Shown in pieces: positions 11,113 to 21,291 of a stretch of DNA of 64,000 nt. This DNA comes from Enterobacter sp. RIT418. Lineage in GTDB: Bacteria > Pseudomonadota > Gammaproteobacteria > Enterobacterales > Enterobacteriaceae. The stretch spans positions 62,001 to 126,000 of the forward strand of contig NZ_QBJD02000006.1 in assembly GCF_003057745.1 (NCBI RefSeq), read 5' to 3'. Position numbers and translations under genes: made by a program. The first letter of the stretch is position 1, and each line of letters begins with the position of its first letter. The notes under the pieces are model-generated. The model saw only the letters and a program-made list of their open reading frames with translations. It was not told where the DNA came from and did not search any database.

Positions 11113-11778
11113 ATGAAACGGACAAAAACGATTAATCACGCATCGTTCCGCAAAAGCTGGAACGCTCGCCACCTGACGCCGGTTGCGCTGGCCGTCAGTG
11201 CGGTGTTTTTCCTCGCGGGCTGTGAACAAAGCGATGAAACGGTCTCGATGTATCAAAACGCGGAAGACTGCTCTGCCGCCACCGGCAACGCCGCAGAATG
11301 TAAAACCGCGTACAACAACGCCCTGAAAGAAGCAGAACGCACCGCGCCGAAATACGCTACGCGCGAAGACTGCGTGGCGGAGTTTGGTGAAGGCCAGTGC
11401 CAGCAGACGCCTGCTCAGGCGGGCATGGCACCGGAAAACCAGGCGCAGGCGCAGTCCAGCGGCAGCTTCTGGATGCCGCTGATGGCGGGCTATATGATGG
11501 GTCGCCTGATGAGCGGCGGCGCGGGCTACCAGCAGCAGCCGCTGTTTAGCTCCAAAAACCCAAACAGCCCGGCGTATGGAAAATATACCGACGCCAGCGG
11601 CAAAAATTACGGTGCAGCCACGCCGGGACGTACCGCGACCGTGCCGAAAACGGCCATGGCGCCGAAACCTGCGACCACCACCACCGTAACCCGCGGCGGG
11701 TTCGGCGAATCCGTGGCGAAACAATCCACCATGCAGCGCAGCGCGGCAGGTTCCTCTACACGCTCAATGGGCGGTTGA
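11113..11778 (+). CDS. ygiB: YgiB family membrane lipoprotein-like protein (DUF1190)
   Basis: 221 residues, close to E. coli YgiB (223). A basic N-terminus and a hydrophobic segment lead to a lipobox-like FLAGC at about residues 34-38. The rest is a periplasmic-type low-complexity region with [10 protein letters not shown] and a Thr/Arg-rich tail ending SRSMGG. The gene precedes ygiC by 2 bases. In E. coli the ygiBC pair is co-transcribed with tolC, and the function is unknown. Confidence 0.92.
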   Translation: MKRTKTINHASFRKSWNARHLTPVALAVSAVFFLAGCEQSDETVSMYQNAEDCSAATGNAAECKTAYNNALKEAERTAPKYATREDCVAEFGEGQCQQTPAQAGMAPENQAQAQSSGSFWMPLMAGYMMGRLMSGGAGYQQQPLFSSKNPNSPAYGKYTDASGKNYGAATPGRTATVPKTAMAPKPATTTTVTRGGFGESVAKQSTMQRSAAGSSTRSMGG

Positions 11779-11780
11779 TC

Positions 11781-12941
11781 ATGGAACGAGTCAGCATTGT
11801 TGAGCGCCCGGACTGGCGCGAAAAAGCGACCGAATACGGTTTTAACTTTCACACCATGTACGGCGAACCGTACTGGTGTGAAGATGCTTACTACAAGCTC
11901 ACGCTTGCCCAGGTTGAAAAGCTGGAAGAGGTGACCGCCGAACTGCACCAGATGTGCCTGAAGGTCGTGGAAAAGGTGATCGACAGCGACGCGCTGATGA
12001 CCAAATTCCGCATTCCGAAACACACCTGGAGCTTCGTGCGCCAGTCGTGGAAAACCAGCCAGCCGTCGCTGTACTCGCGCCTCGATCTGGCGTGGGACGG
12101 CGTGGGCGAGCCTAAGCTTCTGGAAAATAATGCCGATACGCCCACCTCGCTGTACGAAGCGGCATTTTTCCAGTGGATCTGGCTCGAAGACCAGGCCAAC
12201 GCCGGAAACCTGCCGGAAGGCAGCGACCAGTTCAACAGCCTGCAGGAAAAGCTGATCGATCGCTTTGCCGAGCTGCGCGAACAGCACGGATTTAACCTGC
12301 TGCACCTTGCCTGCTGCCGCGATACGGAAGAAGATCGCGGCACGGTTCAGTACCTGCAGGACTGCGCGGCGGAAGCGGAGCTGGCAACCGAGTTTCTCTA
12401 TATCGAGGATATCGGCCTGGGTGAAAAAGGTCAGTTTACCGACACCCAGGATCAGGTCATCAGCAACCTGTTCAAGCTCTACCCGTGGGAATACATGCTG
12501 CGCGAAATGTTCTCCACCAAGCTGGAAGACGCTGGCGTGCGCTGGCTGGAGCCGGCGTGGAAGAGCATTATTTCCAACAAAGCGCTGCTGCCAATGCTGT
12601 GGGAGATGTTCCCAAACCACCCTAACCTGCTGGCCGCGTACTTCGCCGAAGACGATTTCCCGCCGATGGAGAAATACGTCGTGAAGCCGATCTTCTCCCG
12701 CGAAGGCGCGAACGTGTCGATTATCGAAAACGGTAAAACGCTGGAAGCGGTTGAAGGGCCTTATGGTGAAGAGGGAATGATCGTTCAGGAGTTCTATCAG
12801 CTGCCGAAGTTTGGCGATAGCTACACGCTGATTGGCAGCTGGCTCATCAACGATCAACCGGCCGGGATTGGCATTCGCGAAGATCGCGCGCTAATTACGC
12901 AGGATCTGTCACGGTTCTATCCGCATATTTTTGTGGAGTAG
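11781..12941 (+). CDS. ygiC: YgiC ATP-grasp protein, glutathionylspermidine synthase-like
   Basis: 386 residues, as in E. coli. It begins [12 protein letters not shown] at the ATG two bases after the ygiB stop. It belongs to the glutathionylspermidine synthase C-terminal ATP-grasp family (motifs [41 protein letters not shown]). The family chemistry is ATP-dependent amide bond formation between a peptide and a polyamine, but the true substrate of YgiC is not known. Pairing with ygiB is strictly conserved. Confidence 0.94.
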   Translation: MERVSIVERPDWREKATEYGFNFHTMYGEPYWCEDAYYKLTLAQVEKLEEVTAELHQMCLKVVEKVIDSDALMTKFRIPKHTWSFVRQSWKTSQPSLYSRLDLAWDGVGEPKLLENNADTPTSLYEAAFFQWIWLEDQANAGNLPEGSDQFNSLQEKLIDRFAELREQHGFNLLHLACCRDTEEDRGTVQYLQDCAAEAELATEFLYIEDIGLGEKGQFTDTQDQVISNLFKLYPWEYMLREMFSTKLEDAGVRWLEPAWKSIISNKALLPMLWEMFPNHPNLLAAYFAEDDFPPMEKYVVKPIFSREGANVSIIENGKTLEAVEGPYGEEGMIVQEFYQLPKFGDSYTLIGSWLINDQPAGIGIREDRALITQDLSRFYPHIFVE

Positions 12942-12953
12942 CGTGAGGGCTAA

Positions 12954-12984
12954 AAACGGCAACCTCGTTGCCGTTTTGCTTTTG
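12954..12984. terminator. Bidirectional terminator between ygiC and ygiD
   Basis: A 10-base stem AAACGGCAAC / GTTGCCGTTT has a three-base loop and a T-rich flank on the plus side and an A-rich (T-rich when read minus) flank on the other side. It sits exactly between the convergent ygiC and ygiD stops. Confidence 0.85.
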
Positions 12985-13773
12985 TTACCCTACCTGCACC
13001 GACAGCATACTCAAGCTGCCCATCTCAATACCGTCGACCGGGATCGTAACCGGCTCCTGACCATCCCACGCACCCAGCACGTACAACAGCGGCAGGAAGT
13101 GTTCCGGCGTCGGGTTAGAGAGCGAACCGCCTTCATGATCCAGATAGTTAACCAGCGGGTGCTGTTCCACCGGCCCTTGCCAGGTCAGGTTCGCTTTAAC
13201 ATAGTCGTTAAAGGATGTCGCCCACGGGTACGGCGTATTTTCGCCGTGCCAGCGCGCGGTACGCAGGTTATGCACTACGTTGCCGCTCGCCACCAGCATG
13301 ATGCCTTCATCGCGCAGCGTCGCCAGCCTGCGGCCCATGTCAAGGTGCCAGGCTGCCGGTTTGGTGCTGTCGATGCTCAGCTGTACCATCGGAATATCCG
13401 CATTTGGATACATTTTAATCAGAACACCCCAGGAACCGTGGTCAAAGCCCCAGGCCTCTTTATCCAGCGCAACCGGCACGGGGGCAAGCAGCTCAACCAG
13501 CCGCTGCGCCAGCGCTGGCGAACCTGGAGCAGGGTAATGCGTGTCGTACAGCGCCTGTGGAAAGCCGCCAAAATCATGAATGGTTTTCGGGGTTTCCATT
13601 GCGGTCACGCCGGTTCCGCGAGTGAACCAGTGTGCAGACACCACCACAATCGCCTTTGGACGCGGCAACGTCTCGCCCAGATGACGCCACGTGCGGGTAT
13701 AGACGTTATCTTCCAGAACGTTCATTGGGCTACCGTGGCCTAAAAACAGTGCTGGCATACGAGATGAAGACAT
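12985..13773 (-). CDS. ygiD: 4,5-DOPA-extradiol-dioxygenase family protein
   Basis: 262-residue LigB-type extradiol ring-cleavage dioxygenase. The zinc or iron ligand motifs GHGSP near the N-terminus (His about 14) and VSAHWFTRG, plus GFDHGSWG in the middle, match YgiD/DODA enzymes. E. coli YgiD opens L-DOPA to betalamic acid precursors in vitro, but its natural role is unclear. The gene is convergent with ygiC and divergent from zupT. Confidence 0.93.
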   Translation of the reverse strand: MSSSRMPALFLGHGSPMNVLEDNVYTRTWRHLGETLPRPKAIVVVSAHWFTRGTGVTAMETPKTIHDFGGFPQALYDTHYPAPGSPALAQRLVELLAPVPVALDKEAWGFDHGSWGVLIKMYPNADIPMVQLSIDSTKPAAWHLDMGRRLATLRDEGIMLVASGNVVHNLRTARWHGENTPYPWATSFNDYVKANLTWQGPVEQHPLVNYLDHEGGSLSNPTPEHFLPLLYVLGAWDGQEPVTIPVDGIEMGSLSMLSVQVG

Positions 13774-13904
13774 GGTGATATCCTTACAGAAGGTGTCAAT
13801 TTGATGGTTCTACACTACGCGCAATCCGGCCAGGATGAACGCTGATAAGCATGAAGATCATCATCAGGAAATTTGAACGTAGGGATTAGGTGAAGGAGAG
13901 AAGA

Positions 13905-14678
13905 ATGTCGGCCCCCTTGATTCTGACCATACTGGCAGGCGCAGCGACCTTCATTGGCGCAATGCTGGGCGTGCTGGGCCAGAAACCGTCCAACCGCGTG
14001 CTGGCCTTTTCGCTGGGCTTCGCTGCCGGAATTATGTTGCTCATCTCCCTTATGGAGATGCTGCCCGCCGCGCTGGGTACGAAAGGCATGTCTCCAATGC
14101 TAGGCTACGGCATGTTTGTTGTCGGCCTGCTGGGGTACTTCGCGCTGGATCGCATGCTGCCGCACGCGCATCCTCAGGATTTAATGCAAAAGCGCGTTTC
14201 ACCGCTTCCGCATAACATTAAGCGCACCGCGATTCTGTTGACGCTGGGCATTAGCCTGCACAACTTCCCCGAGGGTGTGGCCACCTACGTCACCGCCAGC
14301 AATAACCTGGAGCTTGGCTTTGGCATTGCGCTGGCCGTGGCTTTGCACAATATTCCTGAAGGACTTGCAGTGGCTGGGCCAGTGTATGCGGCGACGGGGT
14401 CGAAGCGCACGGCGGTGTTCTGGGCCGGGATTTCTGGCCTGGCGGAAATTCTCGGCGGCGTGCTGGCGTGGCTCATTCTGGGAAGCCTGGTATCCCCCGT
14501 CGTGATGGCTGCAATTATGGCTGCGGTGGCCGGAATTATGGTTGCCCTTTCCGTCGATGAGCTCATGCCGCTGGCCAAAGAAATCGACCCGAATAATAAT
14601 CCTAGCTACGGCGTTTTATGTGGAATGTCGGTCATGGGGTTAAGCCTCGTACTCTTGCAAAGCATGGGCATTGGCTGA
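13905..14678 (+). CDS. zupT: Zinc transporter ZupT
   Basis: 257 residues, matching E. coli ZupT. It is a ZIP-family importer with eight predicted membrane helices. The metal-binding motif HNFPEG lies in helix 4 and HNIPEG in helix 5. The ATG at 13905 follows a strong AAGGAGAG at 13893-13900 and gives the canonical [10 protein letters not shown] start, so the in-frame upstream codon is rejected. It takes up zinc and other divalent metals across the inner membrane. Confidence 0.96.
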   Translation: MSAPLILTILAGAATFIGAMLGVLGQKPSNRVLAFSLGFAAGIMLLISLMEMLPAALGTKGMSPMLGYGMFVVGLLGYFALDRMLPHAHPQDLMQKRVSPLPHNIKRTAILLTLGISLHNFPEGVATYVTASNNLELGFGIALAVALHNIPEGLAVAGPVYAATGSKRTAVFWAGISGLAEILGGVLAWLILGSLVSPVVMAAIMAAVAGIMVALSVDELMPLAKEIDPNNNPSYGVLCGMSVMGLSLVLLQSMGIG

Positions 14679-14692
14679 AAATACCATTAAAG

Positions 14693-14726
14693 AAAAGGAA
14701 GGAATATAATATTAAACCTTCCTTTT
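14693..14726 (+). terminator. Rho-independent terminator after zupT
   Basis: AAAAGGAAGG pairs with CCTTCCTTTT, giving a 10-base stem, around a 14-base AT-rich loop, and T/A-rich sequence follows. It lies 15 bases after the zupT stop. Confidence 0.65.
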
Positions 14727-15024
14727 AAATTATCCTTTAATAATAGCCCTTCAGAAAACACTCACGCACCGAGCCATCAACGCCACAGCAAAGTGATAAA
14801 TAATGAACACGAAAACGCTAATAACGTTCCTGTAAGCAATGATATATTAGATGCATAATTCAATATCGCCATCCTAATCAATAATCATCATCAATATATT
14901 AAATCGCCCTTAAGGTATCTTTCAGATTGCCTAATCGCTCGAAAATATCATCATGGATATAATCCTGGCGGAATTCTAAAAAATAATATTTAGAATGCAC
15001 GATTATTTGATAAGGATATTTCCC
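14727..15024. other. AT-rich upstream region of fimbrial operon 1
   Basis: About 300 bases of strongly AT-rich non-coding DNA. No clear -35/-10 pair stands out, and no long inverted repeats suggesting a fimS-type switch were found. TAAGGA at 15011-15016 is the ribosome site for the pilin. The AT-richness would suit H-NS silencing, which is inference. Confidence 0.5.
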
Positions 15025-15582
15025 ATGTACGCAGGAAAAAAAGCGCTGTTGGCCATTGCAATGGCAACCGTCATTTCTGGTTCTGCTTTCGCTGATGAGC
15101 AGGGCTCTGGAAAAATCACCTTCAAAGGAACCGTTATCGATGCGCCTTGCAGCATCGCTCCGGACAGCGTAGACAAAGAAGTCGACCTGGGTGAAGTGAC
15201 CACCGCAGTTATCAACGCCAATAAAAAAGCCACTGCAGTTCCGGTAGAAATCAATCTTCAAAACTGCCAGCTGGAAGCCGCTGATGAAACCCCAACAGCC
15301 ATTACTAAAGTTGATGTCACCTTTAGCAGCACGGCAACGGAAGCCGCCGATAGTAGCCTGATGACCAACACCTATGCAAATGGCGCGCAGAACGTTGGCG
15401 TACGCCTGCTCGACAATGCAGAAAATCCAATCGTTTTGGGCGCCAAGAATGAGCTCGCGCTTTCCGAGGGCTCAACAACGCAGACCCTGCACTTTAAAGC
15501 GCAGATGGAAGTGGCGAGCGGTCAAACGGCTACCGCAGGCCAGGTAACCGCGTCGGCTAATTATATCCTCGCATATAAATAA
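15025..15582 (+). CDS. ygiL: Fimbrial major subunit, YgiL-like
   Basis: 185-residue pilin. The signal peptide ends GSAFA (about residue 23), and the mature protein begins DEQGSGKITFKG. The FimA/PapA fold shows the paired cysteines (about residues 42 and 80) and a C-terminal YILAYK beta-zipper motif with a penultimate aromatic. It closely parallels E. coli YgiL around KFKGxVIxAPCSI and LGEV. The start at 15025 follows TAAGGATATT. It is the first gene of a four-gene operon, with a terminator-like hairpin downstream that would favour high pilin levels. In E. coli the ygiL operon lies downstream of ubiK rather than next to zupT. Confidence 0.88.
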   Translation: MYAGKKALLAIAMATVISGSAFADEQGSGKITFKGTVIDAPCSIAPDSVDKEVDLGEVTTAVINANKKATAVPVEINLQNCQLEAADETPTAITKVDVTFSSTATEAADSSLMTNTYANGAQNVGVRLLDNAENPIVLGAKNELALSEGSTTQTLHFKAQMEVASGQTATAGQVTASANYILAYK

Positions 15583-15598
15583 ATTCACGCCATATAAA

Positions 15599-15637
15599 CC
15601 GGCTGGCAGTCATTGCCAGCCGGCTATTTCTTTTTTT
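15599..15637 (+). terminator. Attenuator-like terminator between pilin and usher
   Basis: A perfect 10-base GC-rich stem CCGGCTGGCA / TGCCAGCCGG with a 5-base loop is followed by a T tract. It sits between the major pilin and the usher. Partial read-through would yield excess pilin over assembly machinery, a common pattern in chaperone-usher operons. Confidence 0.85.
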
Positions 15638-15650
15638 GAGTAACGGGATA

Positions 15651-18089
15651 ATGAAAAAATATACATATGTGGTTATTTTCTTTTCATCCCTGTTAACGGC
15701 AAAAGTTTCATTCGCTACAGAGTTTAACATCGATGCTATCGATCGGGATATGCGCAACGGTGTCGATCTGACGTTATTTAAAGACAAATCCACCATCGCC
15801 CCCGGCAGCTATTTTGTTAACGTATCGATAAACGACCACGTTATGCAAAACGGCTGGCAGCTGACCTGGCAAAAAAAAGACGATGCGGTCGACGCCTGCA
15901 TCCCTCCTGAGCTAGCCGATACGTTTGGTTTGCAGGAAAAATACCGCCGTATGCTCGTCGAGGAAAAGGGCTGTGTCAATCTTACCCCCCTGCCGGACAT
16001 CACGCTCAACTTTGAGCAATCCAGCCAGACGCTCAAGATAACGATCCCGCAGGCGTGGCTGCTGTACAGTCAGGCGGACTGGATGCCGCCCTCAACCTGG
16101 GACAACGGCGTGTCCGGCGTGCTGCTGGACTACAACCTGTTCGCCAGCCGCTATCAGCCGGAAGAAGGCAGCGACAGCAACAATATCAACACCTACGGTA
16201 CGGCTGGCGCTAATCTCGGCGCGTGGCGCTTGCGCAGTGATTACCAGTATTCGCAAACCCGCACCGACGAAGGCGCGGACCACAGCGGTCGTTTTTCCCG
16301 CGTTTATCTGTTTCGCGCGCTTCCCTCAGCGGGTGCCAGGCTAACGCTTGGCGAGAGCGACCTGCAATCCTCTATTTTTGAGTCGTTTACCTATACGGGC
16401 GCATCGCTTGTGAGCGATGAACGCATGCTTCCGTGGTCGCTTCGCGGCTACGCGCCACAGATTTCTGGCATTGCGCAGACGAACGCTACCGTCACCGTTA
16501 GCCTGGCCGATCGCGTGATTTATCAAACAAAAGTGCCGCCGGGCCCGTTTGTTATCCAGGATCTGAACCAGTCCGTGCAGGGGATGCTTGACGTCAAAAT
16601 CACCGAAGAGGACGGCCGGGTAAGCGCCTTTCAGGTTTCCGCCGCCTCCGTCCCGTTCCTGACGCGCCAGGGTCAAATGCGTTATAAACTTGCCGTCGGG
16701 AAAGCCCGCCAGGATACGTCTCACGCGCTGGAAGGAAATGCCTTTGCGAGCGGAGAGTTCTCCTGGGGCATGCTGTCTCAAACCTCGCTGTACGGCGGCA
16801 CGCTTGCCGATGGCGATCGCTATCGCTCAGCTGCGCTCGGCCTCGGGCAAAACCTGTCCGTGCTCGGCGCCATTTCCTTTGACGTCACCCAGGCGACCAG
16901 CCAGCTTTCCCATCAGGACCCGCAAACGGGCTATAGCTACCGCGTCAACTACAGCAAGCGGTTTGATTCCACCAACAGCCAGATTACGCTGGCGAGCTAT
17001 CGCTATTCGGACAACCAATTTCTCAGCTACTCCCGCTTCCTGGATGATGACAACGACGCTCGGGAAACGGAAAAGCAGACGCTGAGCGTGACCGCCAGCC
17101 AGTTCATTGCGCCGCTGTCGCTGAATCTGTACGTCAGCCTGCTGCGTCAGACGTGGTGGGACCAGGCCCCCTCAACCACCGGAAGCATCACGGCAGGCTA
17201 TAACGTCGATCTTGGGCGGTGGAAAAATCTTGGGATCACGGCCTCGTTTAGCAAAACGCATTATGAAGACGAGCGGGACGATACTCAGTTCTACCTCTCG
17301 CTGAGCGTTCCGCTGGATAGCGATCACCGCCTGAACTATGACCTGCGAAACAGCAGCACGCTGAGCCAAAACGTCTCCTGGTATGACTCTACAGATGTGG
17401 ATAACACGTGGGGCGTCTCGGCAGGAACGGAAAGCGAGAAAAGCGATGCGGGGGCCCAGGTCAGCGGCAACTATCAGCACTACTCGTCGCTTGGCGACCT
17501 GAACGTCTCGGGTAGCCATAAGGCCAATGAATACACTTCACTCAGCGCAAGCTGGAACGGCTCGTTTACCTCCACGCTCAACGGCGCGGCGTTCCATCGT
17601 CGAAGCTACGGTAACGAGCCCCGCGTGATGGTCAGCACCGACGGCATCGCCGATATCCCGCTGAACGCCTCCCGCGATCGCACCAATTCGTATGGCATCG
17701 GCGTTCTGCCGTCCTTCTCCAGCTACGCGCCGTCCAGCGTGCAGGTGAACATGAATAATCTGCCGGAGGGCGTTGATGTGGATAACCGGGTGGTGACATC
17801 GACCTGGACAGAAGGCGCGATAGGTTACCGGCAGATCACCTCGCGCGAGGGGAAAGATATTCTCGGCGTTCTGCGCACCACCAGCGGCATGCCGCCTCTT
17901 GGCGCTCTGGTCACGCTTGAGGAGAACGGGCAGCAGGTCGGCATGGTGGCAGAAGAGGGTCACATCTGGCTTGGCGCCGTGCGGCCTGAGCAACAATTTA
18001 AGGTGACGTGGGGGGCTGAGAATCAATGTCGCTTCTCCTTGCCTGCGCGTCTGGACAGCAGTATGCAGCTCATACTGCCCTGTAAGTAA
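15651..18089 (+). CDS. yqiG: Fimbrial outer-membrane usher, YqiG-like
   Basis: 812-residue usher with a signal peptide ending KVSFA. An N-terminal periplasmic domain carries paired Cys (ACIPPELADTFGL ... GCVNLT). The 24-stranded pore with plug has typical signatures (WRLRSDYQYS, DLQSSIFESFTYTG, ERMLPWSLRGYAPQISG, VPPGPFVIQDL). C-terminal domains end in the disulphide region ENQCRF...LPCK. It catalyses ordered pilin polymerisation and secretion. The ATG at 15651 is preferred over an in-frame upstream codon because it begins a proper signal sequence. The gene is intact here, unlike the IS-interrupted E. coli K-12 copy. Confidence 0.9.
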   Translation: MKKYTYVVIFFSSLLTAKVSFATEFNIDAIDRDMRNGVDLTLFKDKSTIAPGSYFVNVSINDHVMQNGWQLTWQKKDDAVDACIPPELADTFGLQEKYRRMLVEEKGCVNLTPLPDITLNFEQSSQTLKITIPQAWLLYSQADWMPPSTWDNGVSGVLLDYNLFASRYQPEEGSDSNNINTYGTAGANLGAWRLRSDYQYSQTRTDEGADHSGRFSRVYLFRALPSAGARLTLGESDLQSSIFESFTYTGASLVSDERMLPWSLRGYAPQISGIAQTNATVTVSLADRVIYQTKVPPGPFVIQDLNQSVQGMLDVKITEEDGRVSAFQVSAASVPFLTRQGQMRYKLAVGKARQDTSHALEGNAFASGEFSWGMLSQTSLYGGTLADGDRYRSAALGLGQNLSVLGAISFDVTQATSQLSHQDPQTGYSYRVNYSKRFDSTNSQITLASYRYSDNQFLSYSRFLDDDNDARETEKQTLSVTASQFIAPLSLNLYVSLLRQTWWDQAPSTTGSITAGYNVDLGRWKNLGITASFSKTHYEDERDDTQFYLSLSVPLDSDHRLNYDLRNSSTLSQNVSWYDSTDVDNTWGVSAGTESEKSDAGAQVSGNYQHYSSLGDLNVSGSHKANEYTSLSASWNGSFTSTLNGAAFHRRSYGNEPRVMVSTDGIADIPLNASRDRTNSYGIGVLPSFSSYAPSSVQVNMNNLPEGVDVDNRVVTSTWTEGAIGYRQITSREGKDILGVLRTTSGMPPLGALVTLEENGQQVGMVAEEGHIWLGAVRPEQQFKVTWGAENQCRFSLPARLDSSMQLILPCK

Positions 18090-18095
18090 GAAACA

Positions 18096-18860
18096 ATGAT
18101 GAAACTGAATACACTGAAATGCCTGAGCCTGTTATTACTCAGCACCACTTTTGCCGCGCAGGCGGCGATCAACCTCGATCGCACGCGCATTGTCTTTCCT
18201 GAAAAAGATAAGGCCAGCAGCCTGCGCATCGATAACCAAAGCAAATCCCTGCCCTATCTTGCGCTCTCCTGGGTCGAGAACGATCAGGGGAAAAAAGACG
18301 ATAGCCACTTTATGGCGCTACCGCCCTTACAGCGCGTTGAGCCAGGCGCGTCCACGCAGGTGAGGATCGTAAAGCAAACGGCGGCCAGCCAGCTGCCGAA
18401 AGACCGGGAGTCGCTTTTCTATTTCAACCTCCGGGAAGTGCCGCCTAAAAGCACCGCCGCTGGCGAAGAGCGAAGCATCATGCAGGTCGCCATGCAAAGC
18501 CGCATCAAACTGTTCTGGCGCCCTACCGGCATCGCTAAAAAAGCGGGCGATGATACGGAGCTTAAAATGGAGATCGCACCGAACGCGAAAGGCCTGACGA
18601 TCCACAACCCCACGCCTTACTACATCACGCTCGCCTGGCTAAGCAAAGATGGTAAAACGATGCTTCCCGGCTTCGACAGCCTGATGATTGCCCCTTTTGC
18701 CACCGCCACAGCGCCGACCGCGGGCTATCACGGAGACGACTACAGCATCGGCTATATCGATGACTATGGCGCGCTGAAAAAAGTGGATGTCCGCTGTTCC
18801 GGTACGGCCACATGCCAGCTACGCGCAAGCAGAGGTAAGCAAGATGGCAAAGCGCAGTAA
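18096..18860 (+). CDS. yqiH: Periplasmic fimbrial chaperone, YqiH-like
   Basis: 254-residue PapD-family chaperone with two adjacent ATG codons at the start. The signal peptide ends AAQA, and the mature G1-type start [13 protein letters not shown] follows. The conserved PapD motifs PPLQRVEPG and [11 protein letters not shown] and the C-terminal Ig domain motif [11 protein letters not shown] are present. It caps pilins by donor-strand complementation and delivers them to the usher. It starts 6 bases after the usher stop, and its end overlaps the adhesin start by 17 bases. Confidence 0.9.
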   Translation: MMKLNTLKCLSLLLLSTTFAAQAAINLDRTRIVFPEKDKASSLRIDNQSKSLPYLALSWVENDQGKKDDSHFMALPPLQRVEPGASTQVRIVKQTAASQLPKDRESLFYFNLREVPPKSTAAGEERSIMQVAMQSRIKLFWRPTGIAKKAGDDTELKMEIAPNAKGLTIHNPTPYYITLAWLSKDGKTMLPGFDSLMIAPFATATAPTAGYHGDDYSIGYIDDYGALKKVDVRCSGTATCQLRASRGKQDGKAQ

Positions 18861-19905
18861 CTTATTCATCTTAATTATATTTTGCGCGCTGCCGCTGAAG
18901 GAAGCGCTGGCGCTGAACTGCTATATGGGGCCCTCCGGCGGGCCCGTCGAGCAAACGCAAACCGTCTCTCCCTTTGCCATCCCCAGCAATGCAAAGGTTG
19001 GTGAAAAAATCTGGGAATCTAACGATATAAAAATTATCGTGACCTGCGATCACGATGTGGCCGGAAGCTTTGAAAAAGAAGACGTTTACGCGTGGGTGAA
19101 TCCCTATCCCTCAGCAACCGATCCTTATTACGATCTGGGCGTAACCTATGAAGGCATCGACTATGACGCCACCGGCCAACCTAACGGTGTCGATACGCGC
19201 CAGTGCCTGGATAACAACAAGATCACGATATATACGCCCGAGCAGCTAAAGCAAATGGGATGGGAAAACCGCCTTTGTTCAGGCAACGCGGATGACATTC
19301 ACACGTCGCGAACGTTTGGCGTCCGCTTTCGTTTATACGTCAAAATCAAAGCGATGCCGCCGCACGGCTACGTGAGCACCCTGAGCGATTACGTTGTTGT
19401 CCAGTTTGACGGAAAAGGCGGCGTGAACCAGATGGCCGATGCGCAGAACCTTAAGTATCACCTCAATGGCCTCAACAACATTACGGTTCTTGACTGCGGC
19501 GCAACCTTCAGCATTTATCCTGAGAACCAGGCGATCGACTTCGGCACCTTTAGCGCGAGAGACATTACGCTCCAGAAAACCCGCAACCGAACGTTTACCG
19601 TGAAGACGACTAAAGTGCAGGACGCGCAGTGCTCTGACGGTTTTAAGATGGACTCGTCTTTCTACACCACGCAAAAACTTGACGAAAATGACACGGCCCT
19701 GCTTATCGGAAACGGCCTCAAGCTGAGAATACTTAACGGCACTGCGCCCTACACCTTTAACCAGTATAAAGAATACGCGGACTTTACGGGTAGCACCTTG
19801 CAGTTCTCGCAGGAGTACACGGCAGAGCTCTCCCCCGTCGCCGGAAAGGCTATCCAGTCTGGACCGTTTGAAACCGTCGTGCTGTTTAAAATCAACTATC
19901 ACTAG
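18844..19905 (+). CDS. yqiI: Fimbrial tip adhesin, YqiI-like
   Basis: 353 residues, against 354 in E. coli YqiI. The signal peptide ends EALA, and mature [10 protein letters not shown] follows. The N-terminal receptor-binding domain (about residues 24-220) carries cysteine pairs and the motif [13 protein letters not shown] shared with YqiI. The C-terminal pilin domain (about 230-353) ends in VVLFKINYH. It probably sits at the tip of the YgiL-type fimbria. The ligand is unknown, although Yqi adhesins are linked to avian pathogenic E. coli colonisation. Start 18844 has AGGT upstream and overlaps yqiH. Confidence 0.87.
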   Translation: MAKRSNLFILIIFCALPLKEALALNCYMGPSGGPVEQTQTVSPFAIPSNAKVGEKIWESNDIKIIVTCDHDVAGSFEKEDVYAWVNPYPSATDPYYDLGVTYEGIDYDATGQPNGVDTRQCLDNNKITIYTPEQLKQMGWENRLCSGNADDIHTSRTFGVRFRLYVKIKAMPPHGYVSTLSDYVVVQFDGKGGVNQMADAQNLKYHLNGLNNITVLDCGATFSIYPENQAIDFGTFSARDITLQKTRNRTFTVKTTKVQDAQCSDGFKMDSSFYTTQKLDENDTALLIGNGLKLRILNGTAPYTFNQYKEYADFTGSTLQFSQEYTAELSPVAGKAIQSGPFETVVLFKINYH

Positions 19906-19910
19906 AGACA

Positions 19911-19936
19911 AAAAAGCCGGGTTTCCCCGGCTTTTT
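19911..19936. terminator. Bidirectional terminator between yqiI and ribB
   Basis: AAAAAGCCGGG pairs with CCCGGCTTTTT around a short loop, between the convergent yqiI and ribB stops. T runs exist in both reading directions. Confidence 0.87.
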
Positions 19937-19949
19937 CACATCAGCAATG

Positions 19950-20603
19950 TCAGCTGGCTTTACGCTCGTGCGTCTGGCGATATTCCACCAGGTCTTCAAT
20001 CGTCACCACCGGCATATTGTGCAGACGGGCAAAGGTGATGCACTCCGGCGCGCGCGCCATGGTGCCGTCATCGTTGGTCAGTTCACACAGAACGCCTGCA
20101 GGCTTGAAGCCTGCGAGGGTGACCAGATCGATGGTTGCTTCCGTGTGGCCGCCACGCGTTAACACGCCGCCCGCCTGCGCGCGCAGAGGGAAAACGTGGC
20201 CGGGACGATGCAGGTCTGAAGGTTTCGCACCGTCGGCAATCGCGGCTCGCACCGTGGTCAGGCGGTCAGCCGCGGAAACGCCGGTGGTCACGCCGTGCGC
20301 CGCTTCGATGGTCACGGTAAAACCGGTGCCAAAGGCGCTGGTGTTGTTTTCAACCATCATTGGCAGATCGAGCTGCTTGCGGCGGTCTTCATTAATACAC
20401 AGGCATACGATGCCGCTGCCGTGACGGATGGTCAGCGCCATCTGTTCAACGGTCATGTTTTCGGCGGCGAAAATCATGTCGCCTTCGTTTTCACGGTTTT
20501 CATCGTCAAGCACCATCACACCGCGGCCTTCGCGCAGCGCATCCAGTGCCTGTTCAACACGTTGAGTTGAAGTACCAAAAGAGGAAAGTAGCGTCTGATT
20601 CAT
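19950..20603 (-). CDS. ribB: 3,4-dihydroxy-2-butanone-4-phosphate synthase
   Basis: 217 residues, as in E. coli. Active-site motifs are [32 protein letters not shown] and [10 protein letters not shown], with RGGHTEA. It converts ribulose-5-phosphate to formate and the four-carbon precursor of riboflavin. It stands alone on the minus strand, downstream of an FMN riboswitch that provides feedback control. Confidence 0.97.
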   Translation of the reverse strand: MNQTLLSSFGTSTQRVEQALDALREGRGVMVLDDENRENEGDMIFAAENMTVEQMALTIRHGSGIVCLCINEDRRKQLDLPMMVENNTSAFGTGFTVTIEAAHGVTTGVSAADRLTTVRAAIADGAKPSDLHRPGHVFPLRAQAGGVLTRGGHTEATIDLVTLAGFKPAGVLCELTNDDGTMARAPECITFARLHNMPVVTIEDLVEYRQTHERKAS

Positions 20604-20714
20604 GGTAAAAAAAACCTCATTAACATTATGGTTACCAGAATCAGGGCAGTCTTAGGAGCGCCGTATAAGCGGCAAAAAGATAACGTGAGCGGGCCCATGC
20701 CCGACTGGATCGTT

Positions 20715-20858
20715 ACTCTCTCCCATCCGGACTCTAACCGTCGGCCCCGGAATTACACCGGATCTGCTGACCTTTGAATTTTCATTCAAAGCGCTCGCGG
20801 GCTTTCAGCATGACGCTGATTTACCGCCGGTGGGGAATTTCGCCCCGCCCTGAGAATA
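20715..20858 (-). promoter_or_regulatory. FMN riboswitch (RFN element) of ribB
   Basis: Read on the minus strand, the conserved RFN blocks appear in order: TCAGGGCGGGG, TTCCCCACCGGCGGTAA, AGCCCGCGAGCGC, GGTCAGCAGATCCGG and GCCGACGGTTAGAGTCCGGATGGGAGAGA. This is the six-helix FMN aptamer. It ends about 110 bases upstream of the ribB ATG. Between them an imperfect GC-rich hairpin (about 20685-20705) precedes a T-rich stretch that could be the expression platform. Confidence 0.93.
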
Positions 20859-20981
20859 AGCGAGATAACTATAACGCTATTGATTATCCTGGGCAATGCA
20901 TAAGCTTCAAACAATTCTGCTTTATCCTGGGTCACGACGCGCTACAATGTCATCAACACCGACTTATCAAGGGAAGCCATT

Positions 20982-21278
20982 ATGATTGACCCGAAGAAAA
21001 TTGAGCAAATTGCGCGTCAGGTTCATGAATCCATGCCAAAAGGCATTCGTGAATTTGGTGATGACGTAGAAAAGAAAATCCGCCAGACGCTGCAGGCGCA
21101 GTTGGTTCGCCTTGATTTAGTCAGCCGCGAAGAGTTTGACGTGCAAACGCAGGTGCTCCTGCGCACCCGCGAGAAGCTGGCGCTGCTGGAACAGCGTTTG
21201 AGCGAGCTGGAAAACCGCAATGCGCCGGAAGAGGTGAAGCCGGCTCCGGCTATTCCACCGGTGGACGACCAACCATAA
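20982..21278 (+). CDS. ubiK: Ubiquinone biosynthesis accessory factor UbiK
   Basis: 98-residue protein starting [21 protein letters not shown], nearly identical in its first 75 residues to E. coli YqiC/UbiK (96 aa). It has an amphipathic N-terminus and a coiled coil (about 45-80) and ends in a variable Pro-rich tail. UbiK binds UbiJ and helps the aerobic Ubi complex on membrane lipids. It is divergent from ribB across the riboswitch region. Confidence 0.95.
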   Translation: MIDPKKIEQIARQVHESMPKGIREFGDDVEKKIRQTLQAQLVRLDLVSREEFDVQTQVLLRTREKLALLEQRLSELENRNAPEEVKPAPAIPPVDDQP

Positions 21279-21291
21279 GTGCGGCCTTTTG

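Noticed and set aside
11607-12857. Minus-strand frame opposite ygiB-ygiC
   Set aside because: It covers two conserved genes and lacks any family feature.
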